A stretch of 64,000 nucleotides of DNA from contig JAKVCB010000005.1 in NCBI GenBank assembly GCA_022448345.1, forward strand, positions 29,328-93,327. Direction: 5' to 3'. The translations under genes and the position numbers were made by a program. Origin of the DNA: Pirellulales bacterium. GTDB lineage: Bacteria > Planctomycetota > Planctomycetia > Pirellulales > Lacipirellulaceae. Of the stretch, positions 52,545 to 62,341 are shown piece by piece; positions within the stretch are counted from its first letter, which is position 1, and every line of letters begins with the position of its first letter. The notes below the pieces were generated by a model. That model did not search any database and was not told the origin of the DNA. It saw only the letters and a list, made by a program, of their open reading frames with translations.

Positions 52545-52756
52545 AAGTTTCGCAAGGGTCAGGGAATAAATTCACGGCCTATTCACCACGGCTTGTCAAA
52601 GCTAGCAGGAGTGCCCTCTGGCTGACCTTGCTTGCAGCCAATGCTCACCGTAATATCCATCCGCGTCAGGTGTCAGGATGGGTCGAATCGCCGGGTTTTC
52701 CAAGGCGAGACCAATGCGCATCTGGTTCAGGCTCTTTTGGAAAGGACACCCGCGAT

Positions 52757-53827
52757 ATGGACAGCCCGGATGGAGTTCTACTTTCAAAGCTTGCTGAACT
52801 TGTGGGAGGGAGTGCAACGGGTGATCAAAAAGTGCTCATCACCGGTGCAGCCCCGATCGGAGATATTCTTGCAGGCCAGATAACTTTTGTCGACGATCCC
52901 CAAAGGCTTAAACAACTTGTTGATACAGCCGCAGTGGCTGTTGTTGTTCCGTCTGGCGTCACCTGTGAGAGACTTCCTTCGATTGAGGTCGAGGATGTCC
53001 ATGCAGCTTTCACCCGGATTGTTGAGTATTTCCGACCTGCCTGTCAGGAGAAGCAAACCGAGATCAATCCATTGGCTGTGATTAGCCCAACTGCCACCTT
53101 GGGTGACCATGTCGATGTGCACCCAGGCGTCACCATTGGGGAGGGTGTGTTGATTGGTGACAACTGCCGCGTGCTGGCGGGGGCCCAGTTGTTGTCGGGT
53201 TGCTGTTTGGGTGAAGGTGTAATTATCGGTCCTAATGTCGTTCTGTATGAGAATACCATGGTTGGTGCCCGGTCAAGGATCCATGCCGGGACGGTTATTG
53301 GAACGCACGGATTCGGTTATCGGCAGGTCGATGGTCGACATGTTCCCACCGCCCAACTTGGTCATGTCGCCATTGGGGAGGATGTGGAGATTGGCGCCAA
53401 TGTGACTGTGGACCGGGGGACCTACGGCACAACCCGCATTGGTGATGGCACGAAAATTGATAACCTGGTACAGATTGCCCACAATTGCAAAATTGGACGG
53501 CATAATCTGATTTGTTCCCAGGTTGGAATTGCTGGGAGCACGACCACCGGAGACTATGTTGTGGTGGGTGGACAAGCCGGGATTCGCGATCACGTTCACG
53601 TGGGAACGGGCGCGATTTTGAGCGCCATGGCGGGCATTTCAAACGACGTCGCTGCTGGCGCTGAGATGATGGGGATTCCCGCTACGACAGCGCGCGAGCA
53701 AAGAAAAAAACAAGCGGCTCTTGCCAAGCTGCCTGCCATGCGGAAAGAATTCAAAACCATTTGCCGCAGCCTCTCCCGGTTAGAGAGTGATGGCGCGCCA
53801 AACAGCAGCGTGAAAAAGGTGGCATGA
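52757..53827 (+). CDS. lpxD: UDP-3-O-acylglucosamine N-acyltransferase
   Basis: Left-handed beta-helix hexapeptides (GDHVDVHPGVTIGEGVLIGDNCRVLAGAQL...); HGFGYRQVDGRHVPTAQLGHVAIGEDVEIGANVTVDRGTYGTTRIGDGTKIDNLVQIAHN. Confidence 0.96.
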   Translation: MDSPDGVLLSKLAELVGGSATGDQKVLITGAAPIGDILAGQITFVDDPQRLKQLVDTAAVAVVVPSGVTCERLPSIEVEDVHAAFTRIVEYFRPACQEKQTEINPLAVISPTATLGDHVDVHPGVTIGEGVLIGDNCRVLAGAQLLSGCCLGEGVIIGPNVVLYENTMVGARSRIHAGTVIGTHGFGYRQVDGRHVPTAQLGHVAIGEDVEIGANVTVDRGTYGTTRIGDGTKIDNLVQIAHNCKIGRHNLICSQVGIAGSTTTGDYVVVGGQAGIRDHVHVGTGAILSAMAGISNDVAAGAEMMGIPATTAREQRKKQAALAKLPAMRKEFKTICRSLSRLESDGAPNSSVKKVA

Positions 53828-54717
53828 CTCAGGTTCGCATCCAACAAGGTTCCGCAACTCCGATTGGGCTGGTTGCAGCGTGGGGTCGGTTTCCCATCCT
53901 GGTAGCCGAAGCACTTAAACGAAATGGCTACCGTGTTTGCTGCCTGGCTGTCAAATACCACGCGGATCCAGCCCTGAGAGAAATCTGCGATGACTTTCAC
54001 TGGGTGGGGATGGCGCGCCTTGGTGAAGCAACTCGCTGGTTTCGGAAACGTGGCGTGAAGCAGGCAACGATGGCCGGGAAATTCCACAAGGTGTTTCTGT
54101 ATCGTCCCTGGTTGTGGCCACGGTTTATTCCCGATTGGACCACGGTCAAGGTCTTTTGGCCCCACTTCGTTTCTCGCAAAGGTGATCGCAAAGACGATAC
54201 TTTGTTGGGCGTTTTGACAGATGCTTTTGCTCAAAAAGGTGTCGTGTTTCATCCTGCTACCGACTTCGTTCCCGATTTGCTTGTGCCACCTGGAACTGTG
54301 GCTGGTAAGCCTCCCACGCGGGCACAACAGACCGATATCGATTTCGGCTGGAAAGTTGCCAAGGAAATGGGCCGGCTTGACATTGGGCAAAGCATATGTG
54401 TCAAAGAGCGTGCAGTCTTGGCTGTCGAAGCGATCGAGGGTACAGACCTCTGTATCGAGCGTGCGGGTCAACTCTGCCCCCAGGGTAGTTTCGTCGTTGT
54501 CAAGGTGGCCAAGCCACAGCAAGATATGAGGTTTGATGTGCCCACGGTGGGTGTGGGGACTTTGCAAACAATGGTTGCAGCAGGGGCAAGTGTGCTGGCC
54601 ATTGAGGGCGGCCGTACCATTCTCCTCGATGATGCCAAATTTCGCGAGTTTGCGCACAAACACCGTCTCTCGATATTGGCGATACCTGATCGAACCAATG
54701 CTCGTGTTGCGGCGTAA
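53824..54717 (+). CDS. lpxI: UDP-2,3-diacylglucosamine diphosphatase LpxI
   Basis: IGLVAAWGRFPILVAEALKRNGYRVCCLAV; RGVKQATMAGKFHKV; DDTLLGVLTDAF; AGQLCPQGSFVVVKVAKPQQDMRFDVPTVGVGTLQTMVAAGASVLAIEGGRTILLD. Confidence 0.93.
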   Translation: MTQVRIQQGSATPIGLVAAWGRFPILVAEALKRNGYRVCCLAVKYHADPALREICDDFHWVGMARLGEATRWFRKRGVKQATMAGKFHKVFLYRPWLWPRFIPDWTTVKVFWPHFVSRKGDRKDDTLLGVLTDAFAQKGVVFHPATDFVPDLLVPPGTVAGKPPTRAQQTDIDFGWKVAKEMGRLDIGQSICVKERAVLAVEAIEGTDLCIERAGQLCPQGSFVVVKVAKPQQDMRFDVPTVGVGTLQTMVAAGASVLAIEGGRTILLDDAKFREFAHKHRLSILAIPDRTNARVAA

Positions 54718-54807
54718 ATCGCTCGGGGGGGGGTGCAGTTCTTGTGTGCCCCGGGCAAACGAAGGTTTCCGATTCTGCTTCAGGTGGGTTTCGCCGGTAT
54801 TGGCTCC

Positions 54808-55863
54808 ATGGATCACGAAGACCAATCAGGCAAAGGGTTACAGCGGCCCTCAGGTGCCACTAGCCAATTCGCTGCACGATGCCACAGTTTGTTACTTGGG
54901 GTAGGGCATGCCGCCGCCTGGAGTGTGGCACTCTTCCTGGTAGCCATGGTCTTTTTGCGAATCTTCTGGTTCGACGGCACGATCCTTCTTGTTTATTTCA
55001 ACACGTTCACATTGTATTTCTACCTGCCTGCCTATGCCTGCTTGCTGTGGGCCTGGAAATTTCGACGGCCGATGTTAGCGGCGATCAGCCTGGTGCCTAT
55101 CTTCTGTCAGGCTTGGCTCATTATTTCCGTGTTGTTCTTGCCAGCGGATGGTCTACAGCAGACCACGGTAGCTGGCCAGGCGGCCAACACCGCAGACCAG
55201 GTAAGAGTCCGGATTTTTTTTGCCAACGTCTGCTCGGTGAACAGGCAGATTGACCCGATGTTGGAAGAAATTGCTGCCGCTGACCCAGACATCGTCCTGC
55301 TTGCCGAATTTTCCCATCCGTGGCAGCAGGCTATGGGGCGGGCTGAGTTCATGGAGAAGTATCCTTACTCCTACAAGACTGCGAACTACGGGGGAAACGC
55401 GAACGGCATCTTTTCTCGATTTCCGATCAAGCTTCGAAAATCAGTCAGTGCCCAGTTATCCCGGTCAATCACGGTTGGTGTGGACGTTGATGGCAAGATC
55501 CTGCACGTGTTGGAGTTGCACGCGCCTCACCTGGTTTTTTCGCGAACAGAACCTTATTTTAAGTTCTGGCGTCGTTGCCAGAAAGTTGTCTCAGAACTTC
55601 CTCGACCCCTTGTGGTTATTGGAGATTTTAATGCAACACAATTCTCTGCAGCCTACGAACAGATGACGTCGGGTGATTTGCGGGGAGCCCATGTGGACCG
55701 TGGGCGGGGCATGGCAACCACTTGGCCAAACGGAAAGTTCTGGATTCCTCCCATTCGCATCGATCACGCTTTACTCTCGCCTCAGGTACAATGTCTTTCA
55801 ATTGTTGAGGGCCGCGGTGAAGGTTCCGATCACCGACCCCTCATCCTAGACATTGGTTTTTAA
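54808..55863 (+). CDS. Membrane endonuclease/exonuclease/phosphatase-family protein
   Basis: Three TM helices then RIFFANVCSVNRQIDPMLEEIAAADPDIVLLAEFS...VVIGDFNATQFSAAYEQM...IDHALLSP...GSDHRPLILDI. Confidence 0.87.
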   Translation: MDHEDQSGKGLQRPSGATSQFAARCHSLLLGVGHAAAWSVALFLVAMVFLRIFWFDGTILLVYFNTFTLYFYLPAYACLLWAWKFRRPMLAAISLVPIFCQAWLIISVLFLPADGLQQTTVAGQAANTADQVRVRIFFANVCSVNRQIDPMLEEIAAADPDIVLLAEFSHPWQQAMGRAEFMEKYPYSYKTANYGGNANGIFSRFPIKLRKSVSAQLSRSITVGVDVDGKILHVLELHAPHLVFSRTEPYFKFWRRCQKVVSELPRPLVVIGDFNATQFSAAYEQMTSGDLRGAHVDRGRGMATTWPNGKFWIPPIRIDHALLSPQVQCLSIVEGRGEGSDHRPLILDIGF

Positions 55864-55866
55864 TAT

Positions 55867-56802
55867 GTGTCCAACAAGGCGACATTTTCCAAACCTCGGA
55901 TGACCAGCATGACTTGCTTCATCAATGCAGTACCAATCAGCGTGAACTTGCAGAATCGCCCTCGGCACGTTCGTCCAGGAGAAGCAGCCAAAACAAACAG
56001 AACCCGTACCGGGGTATTCCTGGCTGGTTGTTCTTGCTGGTTACTTATTCTGGTTGGGTTCGCTGGAGAGCTTGCCCCTGCGCGGGGCGACTCCCCTTTG
56101 GCTCGCCCCACAGACACTTCCAGGCCTGATGAGGCCCCACAATTACCCGAACCAAAAACGCACTACATGGGCCGGGAGATTGCCCAAACCATGCACTTTC
56201 TGGGTGCTCCGTGGCTTGTCCGTGAGTCACGGGAACGCGAAGAGGATTGCAAAAAACTGCTCACGGCGTTGCCGCTCAAGCTGGGCGATTCGGTTTGTGA
56301 TATCGGTTGCGGGAACGGGTTTTACACTTTGCGTCTGGCTGGGCGGGTGGGACCCAATGGTAAAGTGTACGCCAGCGATATTCAGCAAGAAATGCTCAAC
56401 ATGTTGGTGGAACGGGCCAAGTCGCGACAGGTCACCAACGTTCTTCCTGTCTTGGGAACGCTTGTCGATCCCGACTTGCCGAGTGCCTCGATGGATCTGA
56501 TTCTAGCCGTGGACGTCTATCACGAATTTTCCTATCCCCAGGAGATGTTGGCTGCTCTTCGGACCTCACTCAAACCAACCGGACGTCTGGTCCTGGTCGA
56601 GTTTCGAAGCGAAGATCCAGCCGTGCCGATTAAGCCTCTGCACAAGATGAGTCAGGCCCAAATCATGCGCGAGTTACCAGAGAACGGGTTCAAATTAGTA
56701 GGCCAATTCCACGAACTTCCCTGGCAACACGTTTTGACCTTTGCCCGCGATGATTCGCCCTTGCCCGAAGTACCGCTGCAAGCGTGGAATCTCCCAGACT
56801 AG
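55867..56802 (+). CDS. Predicted exported/anchored SAM-dependent methyltransferase
   Basis: Hydrophobic leader TGVFLAGCSCWLLILVGFAGELAPARGDS; class I motif GDSVCDIGCGNGFYTLRLAGRVGPNGKVYASDIQQEML. Start uncertain. Confidence 0.82.
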   Translation: MSNKATFSKPRMTSMTCFINAVPISVNLQNRPRHVRPGEAAKTNRTRTGVFLAGCSCWLLILVGFAGELAPARGDSPLARPTDTSRPDEAPQLPEPKTHYMGREIAQTMHFLGAPWLVRESREREEDCKKLLTALPLKLGDSVCDIGCGNGFYTLRLAGRVGPNGKVYASDIQQEMLNMLVERAKSRQVTNVLPVLGTLVDPDLPSASMDLILAVDVYHEFSYPQEMLAALRTSLKPTGRLVLVEFRSEDPAVPIKPLHKMSQAQIMRELPENGFKLVGQFHELPWQHVLTFARDDSPLPEVPLQAWNLPD

Positions 56803-57345
56803 AGGCAGATGCCTGGCGATCCAGGTCGAAGCAACCGTAGTTCCCTACGGGGGTTGCCCCAATTCGACTGGCGTTTCATGGTTGGAACCTATCCATACAT
56901 AATGGGCCTAACTATTGCTCAATTTATCACGTAAACCGTTGTTCAGTAACGATTTATGTCTTTTTTTGCTGTGCGACGGTGGCGTTTGGGGATTGCTGCA
57001 ACCAGCACAATCAGACAACTTTCTCCATAAACCCGCGTTCTCCCAACGAGAATCGTTGTATGATCCTCGAATCTGACTAGAATAAACAGCATGGAGTCTC
57101 GTTAGGTAATGAGACGGTGAGGCGGTGATCGAACCAGTTTTGCTTTGGCCCCCGTCCCGTTCCCAGCAAATGGCTGGAGCAGTCTCCATCAGAAGTCGCA
57201 ACTGCCTCACTAGCTTTGTGACCAAGGTTTTGTTTGAGAGTTGTGTTGTCCAACGGGCATTCAAGGACTGTGTGGCCTAACTGGGCGCAGGTATCGGCGG
57301 AAAAGGACGCGCTGGTCTACTGCCAAGCTAACTTTCTGAGAAAGT

Positions 57346-58344
57346 ATGACCGAGCAAACCGCTCCTTCCCTAGAAACTCTGCTTGATCGGCGTCCTGAAG
57401 AGGCCAATAGCTGGGTGCTAGGCAATAATCCACAAGTCGGGCGTATTGCCCGTCACGCCGAGCGTGCTGCGCAAGTGCAATGTACCGTACTTGTAACCGG
57501 TGAAACGGGAACAGGTAAGGAAATTTGGGCACGTTTGCTGCATGAGCTCAGTCCAAGACGCAACAAACCGTTTGTGCCGGTTAACTGTGCTGCGTTGACG
57601 GCAACCCTGGCCGAAAGCCAGTTGTTTGGTCACGAGAAGGGCGCATTCACCGGTGCTGCTGGGCGGAGTTTAGGTGTGTTCCGTGCCGCCCAGGGTGGTG
57701 TGGTGTTTCTGGACGAAGTCGGCGAAATGCCAATAGAATTGCAGCCCAAACTGCTTCGCGCGTTGCAGGAATCGGAAGTAACACCGGTTGGTTCTTCGCA
57801 TCCGGAGCAGTTCGATGTGATGGTGATTGCCGCGACAAACCGTAAGTTGGACGTGGAGGTGGACAAAGGCCGCTTCCGTGAAGATCTTTACTATCGGCTC
57901 AACATGGTTGAACTGGAGATTCCGGCGCTCCGAAATCGGATCGATGACATTCCCTTGTTTGTCGAGTTCTTTTCGCGCCGATTTGCGGCCAAGTACAGTC
58001 GTGACATGTGGTGGCCCAGTGAGGAGTTGCTGGGACAGTTTTCCGCTTATCCCTGGCCTGGCAACGTACGCCAACTGGGACACGTAATTGAGCAGGCCTA
58101 TGTTTTGGATTGTGAACCACGACTACCCAATAAAGTAGCGGAACGGACCGAGGCAACGCTGCCTTACACCGATCTTAGCCAACTAAGGTCCGCCGCAGTC
58201 CGCCAGGCAATGCGTTCCACACAGGGTCACAAGGGTCGTGCCGCAAAGTTGCTGGGCGTGCATGCCAATACGATGACCCGCTTGTTGGCCCAGATTCGTG
58301 AAGAGCAAAAGAGTGAAGAAGCGGATCAAGCTGAGGGTCTCTAA
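57346..58344 (+). CDS. Stand-alone sigma-54-dependent activator (AAA+ plus Fis-type HTH, no receiver domain)
   Basis: VTGETGTGKEIWARLLHELS (Walker A); FGHEKGAFTGAAGRS (GAFTGA loop); GGVVFLDEVGEMP; WPGNVRQL; C-terminal GHKGRAAKLLGVHANTMTRLLAQI. Confidence 0.93.
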   Translation: MTEQTAPSLETLLDRRPEEANSWVLGNNPQVGRIARHAERAAQVQCTVLVTGETGTGKEIWARLLHELSPRRNKPFVPVNCAALTATLAESQLFGHEKGAFTGAAGRSLGVFRAAQGGVVFLDEVGEMPIELQPKLLRALQESEVTPVGSSHPEQFDVMVIAATNRKLDVEVDKGRFREDLYYRLNMVELEIPALRNRIDDIPLFVEFFSRRFAAKYSRDMWWPSEELLGQFSAYPWPGNVRQLGHVIEQAYVLDCEPRLPNKVAERTEATLPYTDLSQLRSAAVRQAMRSTQGHKGRAAKLLGVHANTMTRLLAQIREEQKSEEADQAEGL

Positions 58345-59120
58345 GGGCCCTTGTTGGGGTTGCCTCAAGTAACTCTGATCTCTCGTCGCCGCCAGCCATC
58401 TCTACAAGCGTTGATTCATCCTGGGCTGGAAAACATTGGAATCCCCGGTATGGTCCTGGTGCGAAAATTACCAACGATGCAGACGGTTTTGCGATAGGTC
58501 CTCTTGGCACGGCCGATGAAGCCCTGCTCGCGGTGCAACACGCGCGGCGTCGGCTAAAATTGACGGCCAATGAAACCAGGGCACGACTCGGCCCCATACT
58601 GGTCGGCACCGTACTGGACAGGCCGTTGGGCTTTGTGGGATATGCCATCGAGCCACGGTGACTCACCTGAGACGGGACGTGCATTTGGTGCTGATCCGGG
58701 CGAAGAAGATGTTGCCCGGACTTGTTGGGACGTCAGCGGTCAGCGGTGGTGATTGCTGCATTGTGAAGCCATCGTACAACAGACCAACCAGAAACTTGCC
58801 ATCAGGTCAAACTATTCCCGTTTCAGTCCAGTGAGAAACTCCTCCCCATCTGCGGATCGTTACGCTTGCGGTTGGCTTCGCAGGTCGTTGTGTGCAACGC
58901 ACAAGTTGCTCAGTTTGGGGCACCTCACGACATCCAGGTGACTATGCTGTCTTGGAGGTGGGCCTGATTCGACGAAGTACGAAAGGTTGCAACTTTCCGT
59001 GTGCAACCGCATACACCATTGTCCCAATCAGGTTCGAAAAAAATGCCCGCCACGCGTTGCCTCCATCGAACGGTTGATTGCCCCGGTAGCCGTCGAACAA
59101 AGCCACGTTTAGCAACGGTC

Positions 59121-59537
59121 TTATGCCGAAGGACGCTGCAGTTTTTGAACCGCTTTGCGGAGTTCCTCACTGGTCCAGCCACGATTTTCGGCCTCGCGCA
59201 GCATGTTTCGCTGTTGATCATGAGGAAGTCGGGCAACGACTGCGTGAGCTGACCAGGAAAGCGAAGTCGATCGGTTTCCCAACGGCACCCTTCGAGCCAC
59301 AGAAGCGTAACGGCTGAGTTGCTCGGTAGATACGATCCCTTCGCACATCTGTGAAAAGGATTCCCCAAAATGGTCTTCGCCGTGGTTTAGCAGATCGCCA
59401 ATCCACCATGGCCCGGCCCGCTGGCACCACAAGGCAAATTGCAGCGGCCCCTTCCATTGATCGAGTTGGGGTCGGCCGGAAAATTTCACACCCACCGACG
59501 TGAACTGAAACGGTCCGAGCGAGATAGTCGGAGGCAT
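59121..59537 (-). CDS. Hypothetical protein
   Basis: MPPTISLGPFQFTSVGVKFSGRPQLDQWKGPLQFALWCQRAGPWWIGDLLNHGEDHFGESFSQM...LPHDQQRNMLREAENRGWTSEELRKAVQKL; coherent composition and hydrophilic C-terminus. Confidence 0.6.
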   Translation of the reverse strand: MPPTISLGPFQFTSVGVKFSGRPQLDQWKGPLQFALWCQRAGPWWIGDLLNHGEDHFGESFSQMCEGIVSTEQLSRYASVARRVPLGNRSTSLSWSAHAVVARLPHDQQRNMLREAENRGWTSEELRKAVQKLQRPSA

Positions 59538-59829
59538 GGCGGACGATGAAATCAGGAAAAATGAACGACCAGACGATTACCAGATTCTAGAGGGATGACC
59601 AGAAGCAATGGAAGTCTATTCAGGAGGACTTTTGCTTAATCTGAACCAAAGCCCTTTTTTGGAGGTGCGGCAGGCAATTGTGGTTTTCAGCTAAACCTGC
59701 CTTTGATCTTCTTGCGCATACCTGCCTGGCGATGGAAACCCTCTGGCCCGGTTTAGTCCCTATTTTGGCTATATCCCCAAAAAGCAATGTGGGTTGGTAT
59801 TCCAGAAATCTTAGGCTGGCAAGTCTCTT

Positions 59830-60456
59830 TTAGAGATTTGCCAGCAACATTCCCGGAGTCGGTTTGTTGTGGTGGGTCAACTTCTGGAAGTCGACCGAGT
59901 GTGACTTCCATAACAACAAAATTGGTTTGTTATCGTCTTGGGGGGGATCGTAGGTGTCCAAGACTTTGAACCTCGAGACTCCACGACCTGATCGAAGCAA
60001 TATTTTGTAGTCCGTGTCACCCGATGTCATCCGGACGTTCGCTTCATGATCTTTTCCGGCCGTCGTGAAAAGAGGTTCCCCAGCCCGGGAGGCGATCTCG
60101 GCATGGATGGATGTTTTGCTGGGGAAGTCCACCTCGGGAAAAGCACTCGGTAATGTTGCAGCGACAACTTTAGGGCGGTTGGCCATCTCATAGACCTGGA
60201 GAAGGTTTTGCACGCGTCCTGGCTTTTTCGACACTTGGCTTGCCTCGAGGCGATTTGTCCCAGGCCGGCTGGAGTCTTGTTTGAGCCCATTGACCGGCTT
60301 GTTCGCACAGGGCTTACTGGGGCCGAAAGTGGCTACCCATTTGTCGTTGTTTGTAGGCATTTCAAGCGCAAAGAAAAACGACTCGCCTTGAAGGGTTCCA
60401 CTTACCAATAGGACCGCCGTTACAAACCCTGCTGTAATGTTGAATCCGCGTTGCAT
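59830..60456 (-). CDS. Exported hypothetical protein downstream of a sigma-54-type promoter
   Basis: MQRGFNITAGFVTAVLLVSGTLQGESFFFALEM leader, 208 aa; start chosen at the methionine preceding the hydrophobic leader. Confidence 0.6.
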   Translation of the reverse strand: MQRGFNITAGFVTAVLLVSGTLQGESFFFALEMPTNNDKWVATFGPSKPCANKPVNGLKQDSSRPGTNRLEASQVSKKPGRVQNLLQVYEMANRPKVVAATLPSAFPEVDFPSKTSIHAEIASRAGEPLFTTAGKDHEANVRMTSGDTDYKILLRSGRGVSRFKVLDTYDPPQDDNKPILLLWKSHSVDFQKLTHHNKPTPGMLLANL

Positions 60457-60576
60457 CGAATTTTCCCCCGCTTGGTTTTGGACTGCTGTGGTTGATCGGC
60501 TTTTTGCCATCGTTTGCCTGGTCGCACTGTTGGTGCGGACTGGCGATTGGTTTCTTCTATTTGCAATCTTTGTGTC

Positions 60577-60592
60577 GCAATCTTTGTGCCAA
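60577..60592 (-). promoter_or_regulatory. Sigma-54 (-24/-12) promoter, reverse strand
   Basis: Reverse strand TTGGCACAAAGATTGC: TGGCAC-N5-TTGC with GG-N10-GC spacing. Confidence 0.7.
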
Positions 60593-60894
60593 TTGTAGGG
60601 GCCCAGCTCTCGATGGATGCATAAACCGTTATATAGACTTGGTTTATGTAAACTCTAATTGCCAGCTCCACTTACAGAGTCAGATTTGCGGTGGGTCTGA
60701 GACTTTGGCTTCTCAGCCCTAAGTGCTTTCAATAGGTTTGTGGGCGCGACCCTTGAAGGGGTCAACATAAAACCATGCAACCTGTTTTTATCAAAGACAT
60801 TACAACGATAGATGGTTTGAACACCAGTGTGTGAGATAGAGATAATATGAGCTACTTCATATATTTATATGACAACAGAGAGTTTATCCAGGCG

Positions 60895-60911
60895 GTCACA
60901 TTCCTTGTGAC
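60895..60911. promoter_or_regulatory. Dyad gtcaca-ttcct-tgtgac, candidate activator binding site
   Basis: Perfect 6-bp arms in AT-rich DNA between the divergent sigma-54-type promoters. Confidence 0.35.
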
Positions 60912-61102
60912 AATTCATTAAGACAGTGAAAAGACACCATAAGATGTTGTTACATAACAGTTTACAAAATAAAAAATGATTGGGAGCTCACTGGATTGGT
61001 GACTGGGGCCATGGTGCCAGGCCTCTGCTTGAAATCTCAGGAAAGTTCATAACTACCTTTATGAAAACATCTTAGGTCGATTATAAAAAATACTTACACG
61101 TT

Positions 61103-61118
61103 TGGCACGGGAGTCGCA
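61103..61118 (+). promoter_or_regulatory. Near-consensus sigma-54 (-24/-12) promoter, forward strand
   Basis: TGGCACGGGAGTCGCA: TGGCACG-N4-TCGC (one mismatch to TTGC), GG-N10-GC spacing kept. Confidence 0.55.
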
Positions 61119-61232
61119 TTTAGTCCCCAGCGTGAGGCGTCGCTGGCGGATCCAGAGTCAACCAGCTGAATGCCTGGAAGGTTTGATCGAGGGGTCGAGC
61201 TTTCACCCTTATCCCGTGTTTTGGAGGAATTG

Positions 61233-61415
61233 ATGATGAGTCACAACCAGCGTTACCAGGCAGCGGAGCTTGAGTATGGCGGAGATGCGTTTCACCGAGA
61301 GGAACGCATCGTACCCAGTAGGACACGTCGGGCACCGGCAGGTCGTCGACGGAACAAAAGTCCCCAATCGTTTAACGGCATGCACCGGCGACGCAAACGC
61401 AAGATGAGCTGGTAG
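61233..61415 (+). CDS. Small basic protein A
   Basis: MMSHNQRYQAAELEYGGDAFHREERIVPSRTRRAPAGRRRNKSPQSFNGMHRRRKRKMSW; preceded by ttggaggaattg SD-like sequence. Confidence 0.62.
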   Translation: MMSHNQRYQAAELEYGGDAFHREERIVPSRTRRAPAGRRRNKSPQSFNGMHRRRKRKMSW

Positions 61416-61797
61416 ATCGCTGGGAGTCGCCAAATTCGTGCTGTAGTTCTGCAGACGTGCGGCGACAAGTCAAGGCGGACTTCGGTTTGCGTACAAACCT
61501 GTGCTGTGAATGGCAGGGTGTGGAAGATAACCAGGTGAAGTCGAGTTGGTGTTTTTCAGGATGCGTGTCGCGGCGAGGGTCTGCCCGAAGTGTGTAGGCA
61601 GATGTCGAGATAGACATAAACAACCAGGTTATGCGTACCCGGTTAATGACAAAACAGTAGAAGATCCAATAACGATCTCCTGCAATGCAATTAAAGAGCT
61701 TTGACTTAGATGCGGAGTGCAATGCTGTGTAAGTGTTGGGCGGTCAACGGCATCGACAAAGTTATATCGGTTTCAACATAGAGCGAGTTATCACACG

Positions 61798-62298
61798 ATG
61801 AACGAACATGAAACAACGTTATCAGCCATGGCAAATGTTGCGGGAACACGCCAGGTGGTTTCAAGAAAACCCGCACCTCCGACGGTGTACCAATGCATGG
61901 TGGTGTCCCCGAGCGAGGAGCGAGGAAAGTTTTTTCAGGATGCGGCTGTTGCACAGGGATGGGAGACGATCACGGTTTCCGATGTGGATACCGCAGCTCA
62001 AAAGGCGGTGAAGAATCGTATCGGACTTGCTGTGGTCGATCTTGAAGGAGTGGACAGTTCCAGTCAGGTACCTTACCGAGAGCTCGTCCAGGAGATGATC
62101 GACAATGCAGATGGAATTCCGTTGTTGGTCGTGTGTGGGCCAGAAGACGATCCCACGGGGGAGATTTGGTCGCGCCAGCTCGGTGTATGGATGTACCTGC
62201 CAGGTGTCGATGACCAAAGTGATGTGGCCATGTTATGCGGCGAAGCAAGGAATGTCGTTGAGAAACTTAAAGGCCAACCCGTGTCGAAAGAACGATAG
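61798..62298 (+). CDS. Response-regulator receiver-like protein
   Basis: PPTVYQCMVVSPSEERGKFFQDAAVAQGWETITVSDVDTAAQKAVKNRIGLAVVDLEGVDSSSQVPYRELVQEMIDNADGIPLLVVCGPEDD; receiver-like alternating strands/helices with VVDLEG at the phospho-acceptor region. Confidence 0.6.
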   Translation: MNEHETTLSAMANVAGTRQVVSRKPAPPTVYQCMVVSPSEERGKFFQDAAVAQGWETITVSDVDTAAQKAVKNRIGLAVVDLEGVDSSSQVPYRELVQEMIDNADGIPLLVVCGPEDDPTGEIWSRQLGVWMYLPGVDDQSDVAMLCGEARNVVEKLKGQPVSKER

Positions 62299-62341
62299 AG
62301 TTCACAACGAGTTGGGTGCGGTTACGAAAGCTAAAAAAACG

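Noticed and set aside
53596-54825. 409-aa minus-strand ORF
   Set aside because: Antisense to lpxD and lpxI, which are well supported.
58175-58684. 169-aa minus-strand ORF
   Set aside because: Partly antisense to the activator's HTH region; composition looks like a mirror of the plus-strand frame.
61476-61490. CGGACTTCGGTTTGC as a further sigma-54 promoter before the receiver-like gene
   Set aside because: GG-N10-GC spacing and TTTGC fit, but the -24 half (CGGACT) is poor; such matches are expected by chance.
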